64,000 nt of DNA, from the NCBI GenBank assembly GCA_010093605.1, contig MU004194.1, positions 729,793-793,792 of the forward strand. Reading direction: 5' to 3'. Both the position numbers and the translations under genes were made by a program. This document shows positions 1 through 10,242 of the stretch, one piece after another. The notes below the pieces were generated by a model. It had not been told where the DNA came from. It searched no databases and was given only the letters and a program-made list of their open reading frames with translations. Source of the DNA: Lophium mytilinum (taxonomy: Eukaryota > Ascomycota > Dothideomycetes > Mytilinidiales > Mytilinidiaceae). Each line of letters opens with the position of its first letter. The stretch's first letter is position 1.

Positions 1-2735
1 AGACCGGCGCCTGATGTCGTAGATTCGGGTGCCGATGTAGCGAGCTGGAATAATGGCGTCGAAGGGGAAGCTGGTGACCCAGGGATACTTAGGACGCTAG
101 CTTGCGGAGGTCCCGAGATTGACGGTGCACTCGACGGCGAATGAGAAGCAGTTAGAGTATTGAACTCAGAAATTTCCGAGCCAGAAGGCAAGCCTTCTGC
201 CGTGTCTGAAAATTCGTAGACGGTGACGCTGGATTCGAAGTGTGCGGCTGATGTTGCAAGGATCGTGGGCCGGTTCGGAGACGGAGTAGTAGTCGGAGGG
301 GAGTTGTGGGACTCGGAAGGCGTGGAGATGCTGCTTTCTACATGTACCACAAGCGGAGATGTGAGAAACTCTGCTGATGATGGCTGTGTAGAAGATGATT
401 CGGCGGGGACAGATTTGGAGCCGCTTGGCTCATCACTTGACGTTGAGGAGGTCGAGATTACTGATGTTCTTTCAGAGTGGGTAGCTTGGGACTCGGGACA
501 GAACGTCGTTACAATGGTTTTGCCGCTGATTACAGTTGTGACAGGGTACGTTTCAGATTGCGGTGACGAATGAGTGCTTGCAGCCTTGGAGCTCGCATCC
601 TTGCCACCGAATGTTGTAGTCGAGATGTTGAAGTTGACAGGGCCGAATTCTACTTTGTAAGAATCCTCTTTCAAAATTGCGTTGGTAGTCTCTGTAACTA
701 GCGAAACGCCGTAGCCAACTTCACTAAGAGTGAAAGATAGGATATATGTTGAGCCGGACGATGGGGCGGATGTTCTACCGCATGTGAGCAAACATAAGCT
801 TGTGAGACCAAAGTGACTTACACAGAGAACGTTTCTCCTTGATTGTCGATGATATGAACATTCAGGATTACTGAATTCGGAGGAAACGATACGGACATGT
901 GGTACCTATGTAATGGTCAGTAGCAAACTCTAGTATATAGCACTCATGCCTTGTGACTGACGTTCCAGCAATAACGTCTCCTAGCCCGATAATCAATTTG
1001 CCGGTTTTACTGGGGTCATCCGGAGGATAGAAAACGCCCTGAGAGTGAGCCAGATCTTCTTGTCTCTTCCTAAACCTCGTGCATCCCGGTATATCGTCCT
1101 CGTGCACGGTATCGCAATCGATACCCGTAATCTTGACTAGGAACGGATCGCCTTTCTTCATTTTGTAAGCCTCGTAAAACGGTCCCAAGTAGCTGCCCTG
1201 TGCGCCATTCTGGAAATCCGTAATGCAACCGACGTGAGCACGTTGGCCATTCTGTTGTTTGCCGCCCTCTTGAGCGGATGAGAATGGATACTCGTCGCAG
1301 GAGAGCTTATAGCCTTTATTCGGACCATCGGCTTTCGTCTGTCCCTCGCAGCATTTGCCGTCCTTGCACCGAGTCTGTTTGCGGTTTCCCGACTTTGGCC
1401 CAGCATAGTGTAGGACTTCCTGATTGACCGGTGCAGCACGCGCCCGGAGCCCCAAGCACATATTCGCGACCAGATCATCAGTGAGAACTGGAATATATGG
1501 GAAAAGAATGGTCGGCATTGCGCTAGCAGTACTCGATCTTGAGGTTTTCGGGCGTTTTGGAGATGTCGTGAGAGCGGACGATGTGGTCGTGCTTTCATCT
1601 GATGACGAGACCTTCGTGCTAGTAGCTCCTGGAGATGAAATGGTTCTTGTTGCAGACCCTCGAATTGACTCCCTCGGCGTAGAGGCCTTTGGAGTCGATG
1701 CTTTCGGAGTCGATGCCTTTAGAGTCGATGCCTTTGGAGTCGATGCCTTTGGAGTCGATGCCTTCGGAGTCGACGGCTTTGGAGTGGATACCCTTGGTGT
1801 TGAAACCTTCTCCGAGGGAGCCTTTGTTGACTCTTTTGGTAGCGAGATCTTAGGCGTCGACGTCGGGGGTTTAGAGGTCTTTGCGCTTGCTGGTTTAGAA
1901 CCTGCTGTTTGGCTTGGCTTCATGCCTATCTCCTTTTCTCCTCCAGGCGCCTGGCAGAAGTCTGTCTCTGCGCTACATGTCTGGCCCTCGGCACAGCCTT
2001 ACAATTATTAGCAACAGCGTGTCTCCAAGGATAGAGGGGCGCCTACACCATCCATCACATGCTACCTCGCCAGGCATGCAACATACCGTGTCGCCAAAGC
2101 ATTCTGCGCCCTCTAAGCAGCAGAGTTCTGCTCCACAACATGTAGTACCTTCCCAACAAGCTTGCTCAGAAGGCTGTGGACAGCAAACGGTTCCTGGGAA
2201 ATGGCAAAACATGGGGTTGATTGCTCCGCAGGCCGTAGTGTCGATCGGGCCTTCAATCAATCAGCTTTCTAGGTCAAGAGCATTTGTGTCATACTTACAA
2301 CAGAAATCATTTGGCTGGCACACGGGATGAGCTTCGTCGCAACAAAATAGCCCGCACTGTGGTAAGATAGTTAGTCACGAATCGCAGGCTTGAGACGACA
2401 AGACCTCACGCAGGTGTCGCCAATGGGACAACACAGCCCTTCGCAAGGCTCTAGTCCAAGTCAGACCTCTGATATGCTTGACCACATGTCCATAAGGTTT
2501 GCGTGATTCACATACCCATTCCGACGCACTCAGCGCGTTTTCCAAAGCCTAGAAATGAAGTAGGCGGACGGCTCATTTCTCCTAGCACCCCCATCCCTCC
2601 CCTCTCTCCTAGACCGCCTTTTGAAGAAGTCGCATTGCGATTTGAACGAGAAGGGAATCCCGGTACAACGCTCTTAGCAACGCTCCCAGAAAATGAGGCC
2701 AATATTACGAGAAGGAACAGCGAAGAAGACAGCAT
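1..2735 (-). CDS. Secreted Cys-rich protein with NucA/NucB-type DNase domain (3' end beyond window)
   Basis: Seven exons read on the - strand: 2735-2516, 2450-2410, 2356-2299, 2250-2047, 1997-962, 905-822 and 774 to beyond base 1. The first residues form a classical signal peptide (MLSSSLFLLVILASFSGSVA). Exons 1-5 encode a dense Cys module with repeated CC-x2-G-x2-C and CCxxE-type motifs resembling granulin-like or chitin-associated modules. A Lys/Ser/Thr/Pro linker of STPKA repeats follows. The domain after it contains SCDEYPFSSAQEGG, the hallmark of the NucA/NucB deoxyribonuclease family, and continues across the 906-961 intron. The rest is Ser/Thr-rich and includes TTVISGKTIVTTFCPE, a motif common in fungal cell-wall proteins, suggesting a wall-attached or GPI-type C-terminus outside the window. 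The function is inferred: an extracellular nuclease held at the wall. Two introns (2251-2298, 1998-2046) end in AAG. Start chosen because it gives the signal peptide. Confidence 0.8.
1685..1790 (-). repeat. 15-bp coding minisatellite (STPKA linker)
   Basis: About seven imperfect copies of a 15-bp unit (gcctttggagtcgat on the + strand) stand head to tail inside the nuclease gene. On the coding strand each unit encodes the pentapeptide A-S-T-P-K. Copies differ by one to three bases, including one Leu for Pro. Because the unit is a multiple of three, copy-number change would lengthen or shorten the linker without shifting the frame. Confidence 0.85.
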
Positions 2736-3676
2736 GCTTCGGCAGGAGGGGACCTGGTGACATTACACGCGAAAGTAAAGACGCGACACGATACCGAGCC
2801 CTGGGAGACGACCTACATTTAACGTTGCTCCACCCCGCAGTAGTTTATCCCCCAAAAAAGCGCACTGGGTGTGCAATACGAAGATAGCGGCATGGACACA
2901 GTGCCTTGCAGAGCTGAGGTGCGGAGATTGGTGGGACAAGTAGGGATGGGCATATTAGAGGCCAGGAGATGAACGGCAGAGAAACGGCATGCCGCCTCGG
3001 GAACATGGATCTCCCCGTGTTTTCTCGCATTCAGCCTCGCACAGATTGATTGTGTTGGTATAATTGGTATAGCCAAGCTCGTATCCACACAGCCTCAGCG
3101 CCACCGTACTTGGTGGAGGTGTGTTATCGCTTGATCCAGCACCGGACGTGACATGGCACGATAATGATGGACTGGTGTCATGGATTGAGAAAAGCTAGAG
3201 CATGATGTTCGTAGTGACGGAAACGGAAGGGTGAGAAACGGGACGATGTCCAGGGCTGAGAGGATGAAGGTGAAGTATAAGTACTGCGCGTGCTGTGCGT
3301 ACTTCTGGGGCTATCTAATCTCCCCAACTACGTCAGCGACTCTAGAGATTTAGACACTGCACACAGTAGGAATGAGACAGCATTGGATCATTCGTGCCCG
3401 CGCCTTACATAGAACACAGAGCTTCCAAAGTTTTGTGCATCTATTGAAAACTTCGGGGAGTCTGCAACATCGGAACTGGGCCGCAACAACAGCGAAAACT
3501 ATCTTTCATCTCATGCTTCTTGGTCCATCAGCACTCGCTCATTAGGACTGGTGTTGAACTTACGAGAGTAGTAATACACTTACCATGAAGTGCGATACAC
3601 CAACAATGACATCCAACGCGCTCTCATCCGAATCGCAGCTTCACAGTTACCCCCAAACTTCCGGCACCAAGTGGAA
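2736..3676. other. Intergenic region, no gene seen
   Basis: Holds the promoter of the secreted nuclease (nearest to 2736) and the 3' flank of the next gene, which lies on the same strand. Open frames here are short and show no family resemblance or splice-supported extension. Confidence 0.5.
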
Positions 3677-4501
3677 TTACTGTTCGTGAGACTGGTGCGA
3701 CCGATACTCGTAATAGTCCGCCCCTTCCCAGACTGGAAACCGATCCCCGCAGTCCGCAGCCGTTTCAACGAAAGCCTTTTCAACTCTCTCCAGCGTGGTG
3801 ATGTTCTCGCCGTTGCTAGGGATAGCTTGAAGGAACTTCATCAGGACATCTTCGCCGTCATAATACACCCGGTCGTCCCAGAAGTGTGCCGCTCGTACGA
3901 ATGCGTGGTATAACCAATCGTACTTGATCTGATCCTTCTCGCCGAAATGGCGCACGCCCAATAATAGGAGGAATCGCTCTATGTTGACGAATCCGATGTG
4001 TGGCTCGGTGTTATCAAAATTCCCGAAATCGAACCGTTTCCTGGAACCGGTTAGTCGTCACACTCACGAATATAGGCCTGAGGAATCTCGTTACCTCCAC
4101 ACCGGATTTCTCCAGCCTGACTTGGGCCTATTTTCGGCTTGCCAAGAGTCTTCGCTTGATGAGTACGTCGATGATTGTTCAGATTCGTGCAAAGAGTTTG
4201 AGTCGCCCTTTGAATGTGGCACAGGACTAGAATTAGAGCCGTGAAGAGATAGCGCCGGGCCATTGTGTTCTCTGTTCGATGAAGAATCCGATTTAGAATC
4301 CGATGCTGTTGGCAAAGCTTTGTAGTCAGAGCCGTCGCTGGCCATTGGAGATGATGATGAAGTAAAGCTAGTGAAGAGATGCCCGGAACCAAGCGCGTCC
4401 GAGACACAGCGTAGTGAGGGAGGTGGTCGTCGTAGCAAAGTGGGAGTCTGCGCTGGGGAGATGAGTCCGACTTGGCTCTCGGATGCAGTGGACGTGGTCA
4501 A
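3677..4501 (-). CDS. Hypothetical protein, two exons, 256 aa
   Basis: Exon 1 is 4501-4095 and exon 2 is 4040-3677, joined across a 54-nt intron with donor GTAACG, a GACTAACC branch site and a CAG acceptor. The N-terminal half is Ser-rich and disordered. The second half is compact and looks folded: it contains an RFLLLLGVRHFGEKD stretch and aromatic-rich segments around YDWLYHAFVRAAHFW, ending in YYEYRSHQSHEQ. I do not recognise the family. The coherent frame across a good intron and the composition of exon 2 argue that it is real. The start is uncertain; the frame stays open further upstream and an earlier exon is possible. No signal peptide or membrane segment is visible. Confidence 0.55.
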
Positions 4502-4740
4502 GTTGCTCCTCTTGCTTTGTGGTTAGAACAATGGCCTTATGCTCCGGGGATGCTATAGACACTCAGCCGCTCTTTCTGATGAAAATTTGTTTTGATCAGG
4601 ATCAGAAGCTGCAGATGCGCCATGGACAGAGCAGGATCGCCGCGAGGTCCTCCTGATACCTTCCTAACCATGAATGCGACGTGAAGGTAGACACTATACA
4701 TATTAGGCACTTTTTTAATCAGTAGAACATGTGCAACTTG

Positions 4741-5760
4741 GGCTACTCCCAACGGTGCTATTGAGAGTGCAAGATTGTAGCCGCGGGAGTATGATATCAA
4801 ACTCTCAGGCCTCTTAAACCGTAAATTCGAGGTTAGTGCAAACACTATAGAGATTAAACGAGCTTTAAGTAATAAGCCACTTGCTAGTCAGGCCGCCCCC
4901 CACAGTGCTTTCAAGCGCGCAAGAGTAAATCCACGGAAGTATAATACCAAACCTATAGGCTTTTGTAAACAAGAATACGAGGCTAGAGTAAGCACCACAG
5001 ATATTAAGCTACTTTCTACTATTAATATACCTACTACTTAGGCTACTCCCTATAGCGCTATCAAGTACGCAAGAGTAAAGCCGCGCAAGTATAATCTTAA
5101 ACTTGTAGGCCTTTCTAAACGAGAATGTGAGGCCAGAGTAAACATCATGGATATCAAGCAACCTTTTCACTGCCACGTCACTTGCTAGTAGGGCCACTCC
5201 CAACGGTGCCATCGAGCGCGCAAGTACAACAACCAAGCAGTTGCACATCCATTTCGTTCACGATTACATGGGGATTCGTGATCCCTAGTTTCGAGTTCAT
5301 CACTTCAACACCTCCTAACTCGCACATGAGCCTAGCAGAATTAGTTCAAAGTTATGTAGAACTTTTAAGATTTTCTACCAGAAAGATCATCGAGATCAAA
5401 GCCCCAATCGCTTGCCAACCCTGGACCCATCCGAATTCGCATTAGTGTCTTGAAGCTCTCGGGTATCCGCTGCCCCATCTTCCGTCACTTCGATGGCTAC
5501 CTTTTTACGGGCTAGAGACCTGCTAGCGGGGCTACTCCTGACAGTGGTATCAAGCATCCAAGATCGATAAGCGGGCGTTGACATTTCCGCGCATGCAGTC
5601 CTCTAATTCGCATATACCGTAGAAATCCAATCTGACGATCGAGGCCATAAATACTAGGCTACCTTTTGACAGACTAGAGATCTACTAGCGGGGCTGCTCC
5701 TTACAGTGGCATCAAGAGTACAAGACTGAGAGGCTGGCGGTGGTATATCCATGGGCCCTA
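4741..5760. repeat. Decayed tandem array, 150-bp period
   Basis: Related units begin at about 4741, 4891, 5041 and 5191 (GGCTACTCCC or a variant), at 150-bp steps, with two further units at about 5530 and 5692. Each unit carries a GGCTACTCCC-like box, then a GCAAGAGTAAA-like box about 30 bp on, then an AAAC..GAGAAT box and a TAGAGTAA box. Copies are strongly diverged, mostly by C/T and G/A changes. The unit is a multiple of three, yet no frame stays open through the array on either strand. Nature unknown: satellite-like DNA or a decayed repeat-protein gene. Confidence 0.7.
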
Positions 5761-6051
5761 CCGCATGACCTAGTACTGGACAAAGGAAGGCCGCGATGTT
5801 ACGAAGTTCAAATCACACTGTCATTGCACAGGATGGTAAAAGAAGTAAGTTCAAACTACAACTACGTCCATGTAGACTAGAACTAGCACGTGGCCCCCAA
5901 CTCCACCTCCTATATATTGCCTTGTAATAACACATAGCTGTTAGGCTATGCGTCGTAACTAACACCATATAGAAGCGAGCTGGTCTATACCCACAAACTA
6001 GCTACCCAACACCTCGCAACCGCCAGAAAAAACAGCCCACGAGATCACCAT
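5761..6051. other. Short intergenic stretch, no gene seen
   Basis: 3' flank of the 6052-9606 gene up to the tandem array. I see nothing coding. Confidence 0.4.
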
Positions 6052-9000
6052 CTAGTGCTCGATACCGTCTTCGTTCCGCTCTCTATCCCGCTGCACTCGT
6101 CGCGCTCCGCCGACTCCCAAACCTGCCCCCCCAATTGAATCCTGCATGTTAGTCTCCCAGCCTCCAGCCTCCCGGAACCGGCACGATATCATCCCAAGGA
6201 TACCGCAGAAAAGAATGATAGATGATTCCCATAGCTTAGGGACGACGAAGTAGCTGAACAGGCACACCCCGATTGTCAAGGCTAACAGTATCAACATCTT
6301 GAGCAGTACAGATGTAACTGTGTTGACACCTTGAATAGGCTTCTTCCTATTGGACAGGATTTCTTGAACGTTGTCGGGAAGTTCAGTTTCCGTCTCCAGC
6401 AGGTTGCCACGGCTGTCAGTGGCGGCCTGGGTCTCCAGCAGTTCCTCTGTGGATATGGGAATCCCAACATCAAGGGAAACAGGAGGAGGTGCATGAGTAT
6501 CTTTGCTGCTGGCGGAAACGGTGCCAGCAGACTCTTCGAACGCGAAAACCTCTGTGATGACGACCGTGAATGTTGGAACTCGGTCCAACAGTCGAGTAGT
6601 ATGCTTGGGAAACATCGCGAGTTCTTCGGGGCGAAGCATTGGATCCTCGGGGTCGTAAGGTTCCTGGTCTAGGAGTTGGGTAGTATTCGTGGATGATTTC
6701 GCGATTTCTTCGGGGCGAAGCATCGGATCCTCGGGGTCGTAAGGTTCCGTCAGCAGGTCGATTTCGTCGGCCATGGTCTCACCTGCATCCTTTTCGTCAC
6801 CGTGGTCTGAGAGCTCCTTGACAATACTGTCGTGTGGCGTCGGATGAAGAGCATGCTGATGTTCGATCGAGGTGGCAAGAGTTTGGTCAATCTCAGGCTC
6901 CTCTTCGTCCTCCCATATCGTGTCGAGGACTTCGCCATCTTCAATATCTTCCCATGCCTCATCATCTTCATTGGTGCCCTGCTCGTCGTGGGCGTCCTCG
7001 GAAGAGTCATCATCATTCTCCTCAACGAGGTACTGAATTCCACCCGCAGGCTCTTCTCGCTCTGGAAGACCGTCAGGTCCGATGGCAATGCGGTCGAACA
7101 TGCTTCGCTTGGGGAGGATATTTGCCTGTAATGCCATGTCTTCTTCGGGGCCTTCATCAGAAAGCTCTTCAGTGCCTGAAGCAGATTGAGCCTCTGAAGC
7201 CTCATCCTCGTCCGAGCACTCCTCGGCAATGGTGTCCAGTTCTGGCTGGTAACCGACCCCGCCGTCTTCATTATCGCCTTCTTCAAAACCTTCAGCATCT
7301 TCGTCTTCATCGTCAGACTCCCAGTCCTCTCCAAAGATTTCTTTCACGGCATCCACCGACACGAACTGAACCTCTTGGCCTGCTGCAACATCCCTCACTG
7401 GTTGTCCATCGGGTCCGTACTCGATACGATCAAAAAGCGACCGGCTCTTGGGCTTTGTTGCCTCCTGATGCTCCCGTGAACCCTCGCTGATGATGCTCGG
7501 TATGCCGTCAGTCGAATCTTCCACCGTAACCTTTTCCTCATGAAATTGGAGAGTGGAATCGTCCGTCGTATTGGTCAACTCGGTGATGATAGGAGTCATA
7601 ATAGTCTCCTTTGATGCTTTCTCGACGGTGGAAGCCTTGTCCGAAGATTCGGCTGCTTCAAGAGGTAAATCATCCTCTAAAGGATCTTTCGATGGGACAT
7701 CGGCGGTGTTGGACTCGGTAGGAAGAGGTGTAGTTCCTGCGTCGGCAGCAATGAACTGCTCTGCGACCTCGAGGTCCTCTTCCAGGACAAGCTCTGGGGA
7801 TACCGCCACAGTTTTGCCACGGCTCTCGGTTGGTGAAGAATCGAGAACATTTGAGGAAAGCTGTGGCTCATCCACCGACCCGTCTTCCTCTTCTGACGTG
7901 CTGTCCTCTTCCGATAATTCCGGTGTGCTCTCGAGATAAGTGCCTTCATTTAGCACTAGGGTTTCGGATGGTGCTGAATCGTCGTCCGAAGATTCAGTCG
8001 TTTCCGCAACCTCAGTCTCTGTGATGGAGATTTCCGATCCAGTCAAATCATCGCCGTTTGTAACTGGACAAATCAGGGGCGGGGGTGTCGAGTCGGCTGT
8101 TACATTGCTTGAAGATCCCCCAAATTGGAATGCGAAGGAGGAGTCGCCGGAGATATTCGAGAGAAACGAAGTGCCCGACGTGCTCGAGCCTGATGTAGAT
8201 GAATTCGATGAGGAGTTGGAGGGGTTCGCACGATGTCGGCCGGAAGTCGGCTTCTTAGTGGGAAGAGTTGGGGGTGCAGTCCAAGTTCCTTCCAAAGTCT
8301 GTAAGTATGGCAAATCTTTCGCCTCAGGCTCCATCGCCTTCTTCTTTGCCTCATTCTCCGCCTCCTTCTCCGCCACGAGCGTTGTAACTGCCTTGGCGGT
8401 GGCTGCATTTAGCAGATCTTCTTCGATCTGTCTCTCTTTCTTCAGCAACTCTTCTTGGACCTGCTGCTCTTCCTTCAACAACTCTTCGTGTGCCTCCTTT
8501 TCCTTCTTGGTCAAGGCGACATTGCTCGGCGGCACCGCGGCCCCATTGGAGCTGCTCTGCTGACTGTTAGTGTCGAGGATATATCTGCTGGAGGATGGTG
8601 GACTTACGATTTGTGACCGACGAGCAGCAGGTGCTTGCTTCTTACCCGACCGCTTTGACTTCAGAAGCTCATGGAACCTCTTGCGAACTTCTGGATCTGC
8701 CTTCTTTGGCCCTGTCCGCTCTTTGGTTTCGTTCGATGTCGCCTCTGCGGCCTCTTGCCTAGCCTTGAGAAGCGCCGCTTGCTCCAATGCGGCAGCCGCC
8801 TTGGCTTGCTTCTGCTTGACTTTCTCCGCCTTCCGCTTCAACTTCTTCTTTTCCTCCTTGGAGACCCTAGTTTCTTCGACCGGGTTTTCGATAGTTAAGG
8901 TCGCTTTATCGGCGGATAGTTTGGTCGGAGCCTTGGCAGTGTCTTCTAGGTACACAGCGGGCTTGACCGACGGCTTCTGGAGCTCCTTAGCCGGGGGATC

Positions 9001-9606
9001 GACAGTTCCAGTAGTTTGGTTCTTGATCGTAGTCTCCTTCTGAGGCGGCAAAGCAGCTTTGGTATCCTTGGGGGTTGCGCGAACAGGGGTAGGAGCCGAC
9101 TTCAGGGCGGACCGGGCGCCTGAAGGCTTGGTCTGTTTGGTGGTGATTCGGATGTTTGGAAGTTCAGCGGCAAGAGTGAACTGAGCCAGGGGCAATGGCT
9201 TCGAGGCGGCGGCTTTGGCGAAGCTCATAGTGACAGGCTCCTCCTTCTTCTCCTTGGCCTTCTTGGCGTCATTGAGAGAGGCAGAGATGGCAACACGCAT
9301 CTCCTCCTCCTCCTCCTTGGTGATCGAGCCCTCCTTCAGCATCTGGTCGATAACTTTCTGGGTCTCAGCGAAGTTGTCGATCTTGGCCATCATGTCCTCG
9401 CCGTTGCTGGCTGAACCAGTGGTCTTGATGGAGGAATTGGGACCGTTCGCCTTCTTCGCTTTCTTGAAATTCATCGGCTTTTGGTTGACGATTCGGGTGG
9501 TGGCGCTTCCCAAGACCACAGAGTTCTTCTTCTCAAGGGCTGCCTTCGCCTTCTTGTCCTTCTTGCTAACGACGACGGTGAAGCCCGACATGTTGGAAGA
9601 AGACAT
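6052..9606 (-). CDS. Large acidic protein with C-terminal membrane segment, 1184 aa, function unknown
   Basis: One uninterrupted frame. The N-terminus is Lys-rich (SKKDKKAKAALEKK), followed by a long region of alternating charge. Residues of about 240-330 are strongly basic and helical (EEKKKLKRKAEKVKQKQAKA), probably coiled coil, and another helical EELLKEEQQ segment lies near 385. The middle is Ser/Glu/Asp-rich and disordered. Two related motifs, SLFDRIEYGPDGQPVRD and SMFDRIAIGPDGLPERE, mark a repeated element within the acidic part. Near the C-terminus, EPYDPEDPMLRPEE occurs twice in close succession. About 90 residues from the end there is a hydrophobic helix (about 1100-1122), then a second hydrophobic stretch (about 1128-1142), then a short basic tail. 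I infer a membrane-anchored protein with most of its mass on one side. I recognise no catalytic domain. A TATA box and leader intron upstream support expression. Confidence 0.8.
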   Translation of the reverse strand: MSSSNMSGFTVVVSKKDKKAKAALEKKNSVVLGSATTRIVNQKPMNFKKAKKANGPNSSIKTTGSASNGEDMMAKIDNFAETQKVIDQMLKEGSITKEEEEEMRVAISASLNDAKKAKEKKEEPVTMSFAKAAASKPLPLAQFTLAAELPNIRITTKQTKPSGARSALKSAPTPVRATPKDTKAALPPQKETTIKNQTTGTVDPPAKELQKPSVKPAVYLEDTAKAPTKLSADKATLTIENPVEETRVSKEEKKKLKRKAEKVKQKQAKAAAALEQAALLKARQEAAEATSNETKERTGPKKADPEVRKRFHELLKSKRSGKKQAPAARRSQIVSPPSSSRYILDTNSQQSSSNGAAVPPSNVALTKKEKEAHEELLKEEQQVQEELLKKERQIEEDLLNAATAKAVTTLVAEKEAENEAKKKAMEPEAKDLPYLQTLEGTWTAPPTLPTKKPTSGRHRANPSNSSSNSSTSGSSTSGTSFLSNISGDSSFAFQFGGSSSNVTADSTPPPLICPVTNGDDLTGSEISITETEVAETTESSDDDSAPSETLVLNEGTYLESTPELSEEDSTSEEEDGSVDEPQLSSNVLDSSPTESRGKTVAVSPELVLEEDLEVAEQFIAADAGTTPLPTESNTADVPSKDPLEDDLPLEAAESSDKASTVEKASKETIMTPIITELTNTTDDSTLQFHEEKVTVEDSTDGIPSIISEGSREHQEATKPKSRSLFDRIEYGPDGQPVRDVAAGQEVQFVSVDAVKEIFGEDWESDDEDEDAEGFEEGDNEDGGVGYQPELDTIAEECSDEDEASEAQSASGTEELSDEGPEEDMALQANILPKRSMFDRIAIGPDGLPEREEPAGGIQYLVEENDDDSSEDAHDEQGTNEDDEAWEDIEDGEVLDTIWEDEEEPEIDQTLATSIEHQHALHPTPHDSIVKELSDHGDEKDAGETMADEIDLLTEPYDPEDPMLRPEEIAKSSTNTTQLLDQEPYDPEDPMLRPEELAMFPKHTTRLLDRVPTFTVVITEVFAFEESAGTVSASSKDTHAPPPVSLDVGIPISTEELLETQAATDSRGNLLETETELPDNVQEILSNRKKPIQGVNTVTSVLLKMLILLALTIGVCLFSYFVVPKLWESSIILFCGILGMISCRFREAGGWETNMQDSIGGAGLGVGGARRVQRDRERNEDGIEH
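6621..6752 (-). repeat. Recent in-frame coding duplication
   Basis: A block of about 44 bp around TCTTCGGGGCGAAGCAT (+ strand) recurs about 90 bp further on with very few changes. It produces the doubled EPYDPEDPMLRPEE motif of the 1184-aa protein. The near identity at DNA level, including silent positions, suggests a young duplication. Confidence 0.75.
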
Positions 9607-9685
9607 TTTGATGGAAGATGGTGTTTCGAAAGTGGAGTTGATGAGAGTGGAGTTGTTGGGTTACAAGGAAGCTGAGGTGGAGTGT

Positions 9686-10096
9686 CTGGATGCGAGATAG
9701 AGTTAGTGGATTGATTGAAGGTGGTGGATCGAAGCAGTGGTTGTGGTGTGGGGTGGTGTGGAAGGGTGGTGGATTTGGAAGCAAATGATTGAAACAAATG
9801 TCAGGAATGAGTGGTCTAAATACAGAAGAAGTTCAAGACAGGAAGTGAATGAAAGGTTGAGAGGATATGGATGTGGGTGTGGGTGTGGAGCAGAACGATG
9901 ACGAAGTAACAAGAAAAGGTTGGGAAGTGTAGTGAATGATCACGGAGGGAAGGACGGGGATGTGGGATGGGTGTTGTGGAATGGTTGGTGAACGGCAACG
10001 AAGAGGTGGAGTGGGCAGAGGATAAGTAATAGAAGAGGAATGAGAAGAGGAGGAAACTAGAAGCTGAGATGATATTGGAACTGGAGAGGTACTTAC
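9686..10096 (-). other. 5' leader intron of the 6052-9606 gene
   Basis: Read on the - strand, a consensus donor GTAAGTAC begins at 10096. A CACTAAC branch site lies near 9700, closely followed by the acceptor CATCCAG ending at 9686, about 80 nt before the start codon. The 411-nt length is far above the 44-95 nt of other introns here. It sits between the TATA box and the coding start, as expected for an intron in the 5' untranslated region. Confidence 0.65.
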
Positions 10097-10233
10097 GATT
10101 TTGATGTTGGAATGTTGGATTGGGTGGATGCTGGTTGTTGGAGAACAGAGGCTCTTTGGTGTGGTGGGTGGTCTTCAAGGTTGATGGAGACGCGAACGAG
10201 TTTCTGTGATGAATTCTCAATCGGGAACGAGGT

Positions 10234-10242
10234 CTTTTTATA
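10234..10242 (-). promoter_or_regulatory. TATA box of the 6052-9606 gene
   Basis: TATAAAAAG on the - strand. The putative leader intron starts about 140 bp downstream, which leaves room for a first non-coding exon. Confidence 0.5.

Noticed and set aside
1424-2011. 195-aa + strand open frame opposite the nuclease gene
   Set aside because: It is the mirror of the STPKA repeat region and has a repeat-driven composition (GVDAF). The - strand has the signal peptide, Cys pattern and domain.
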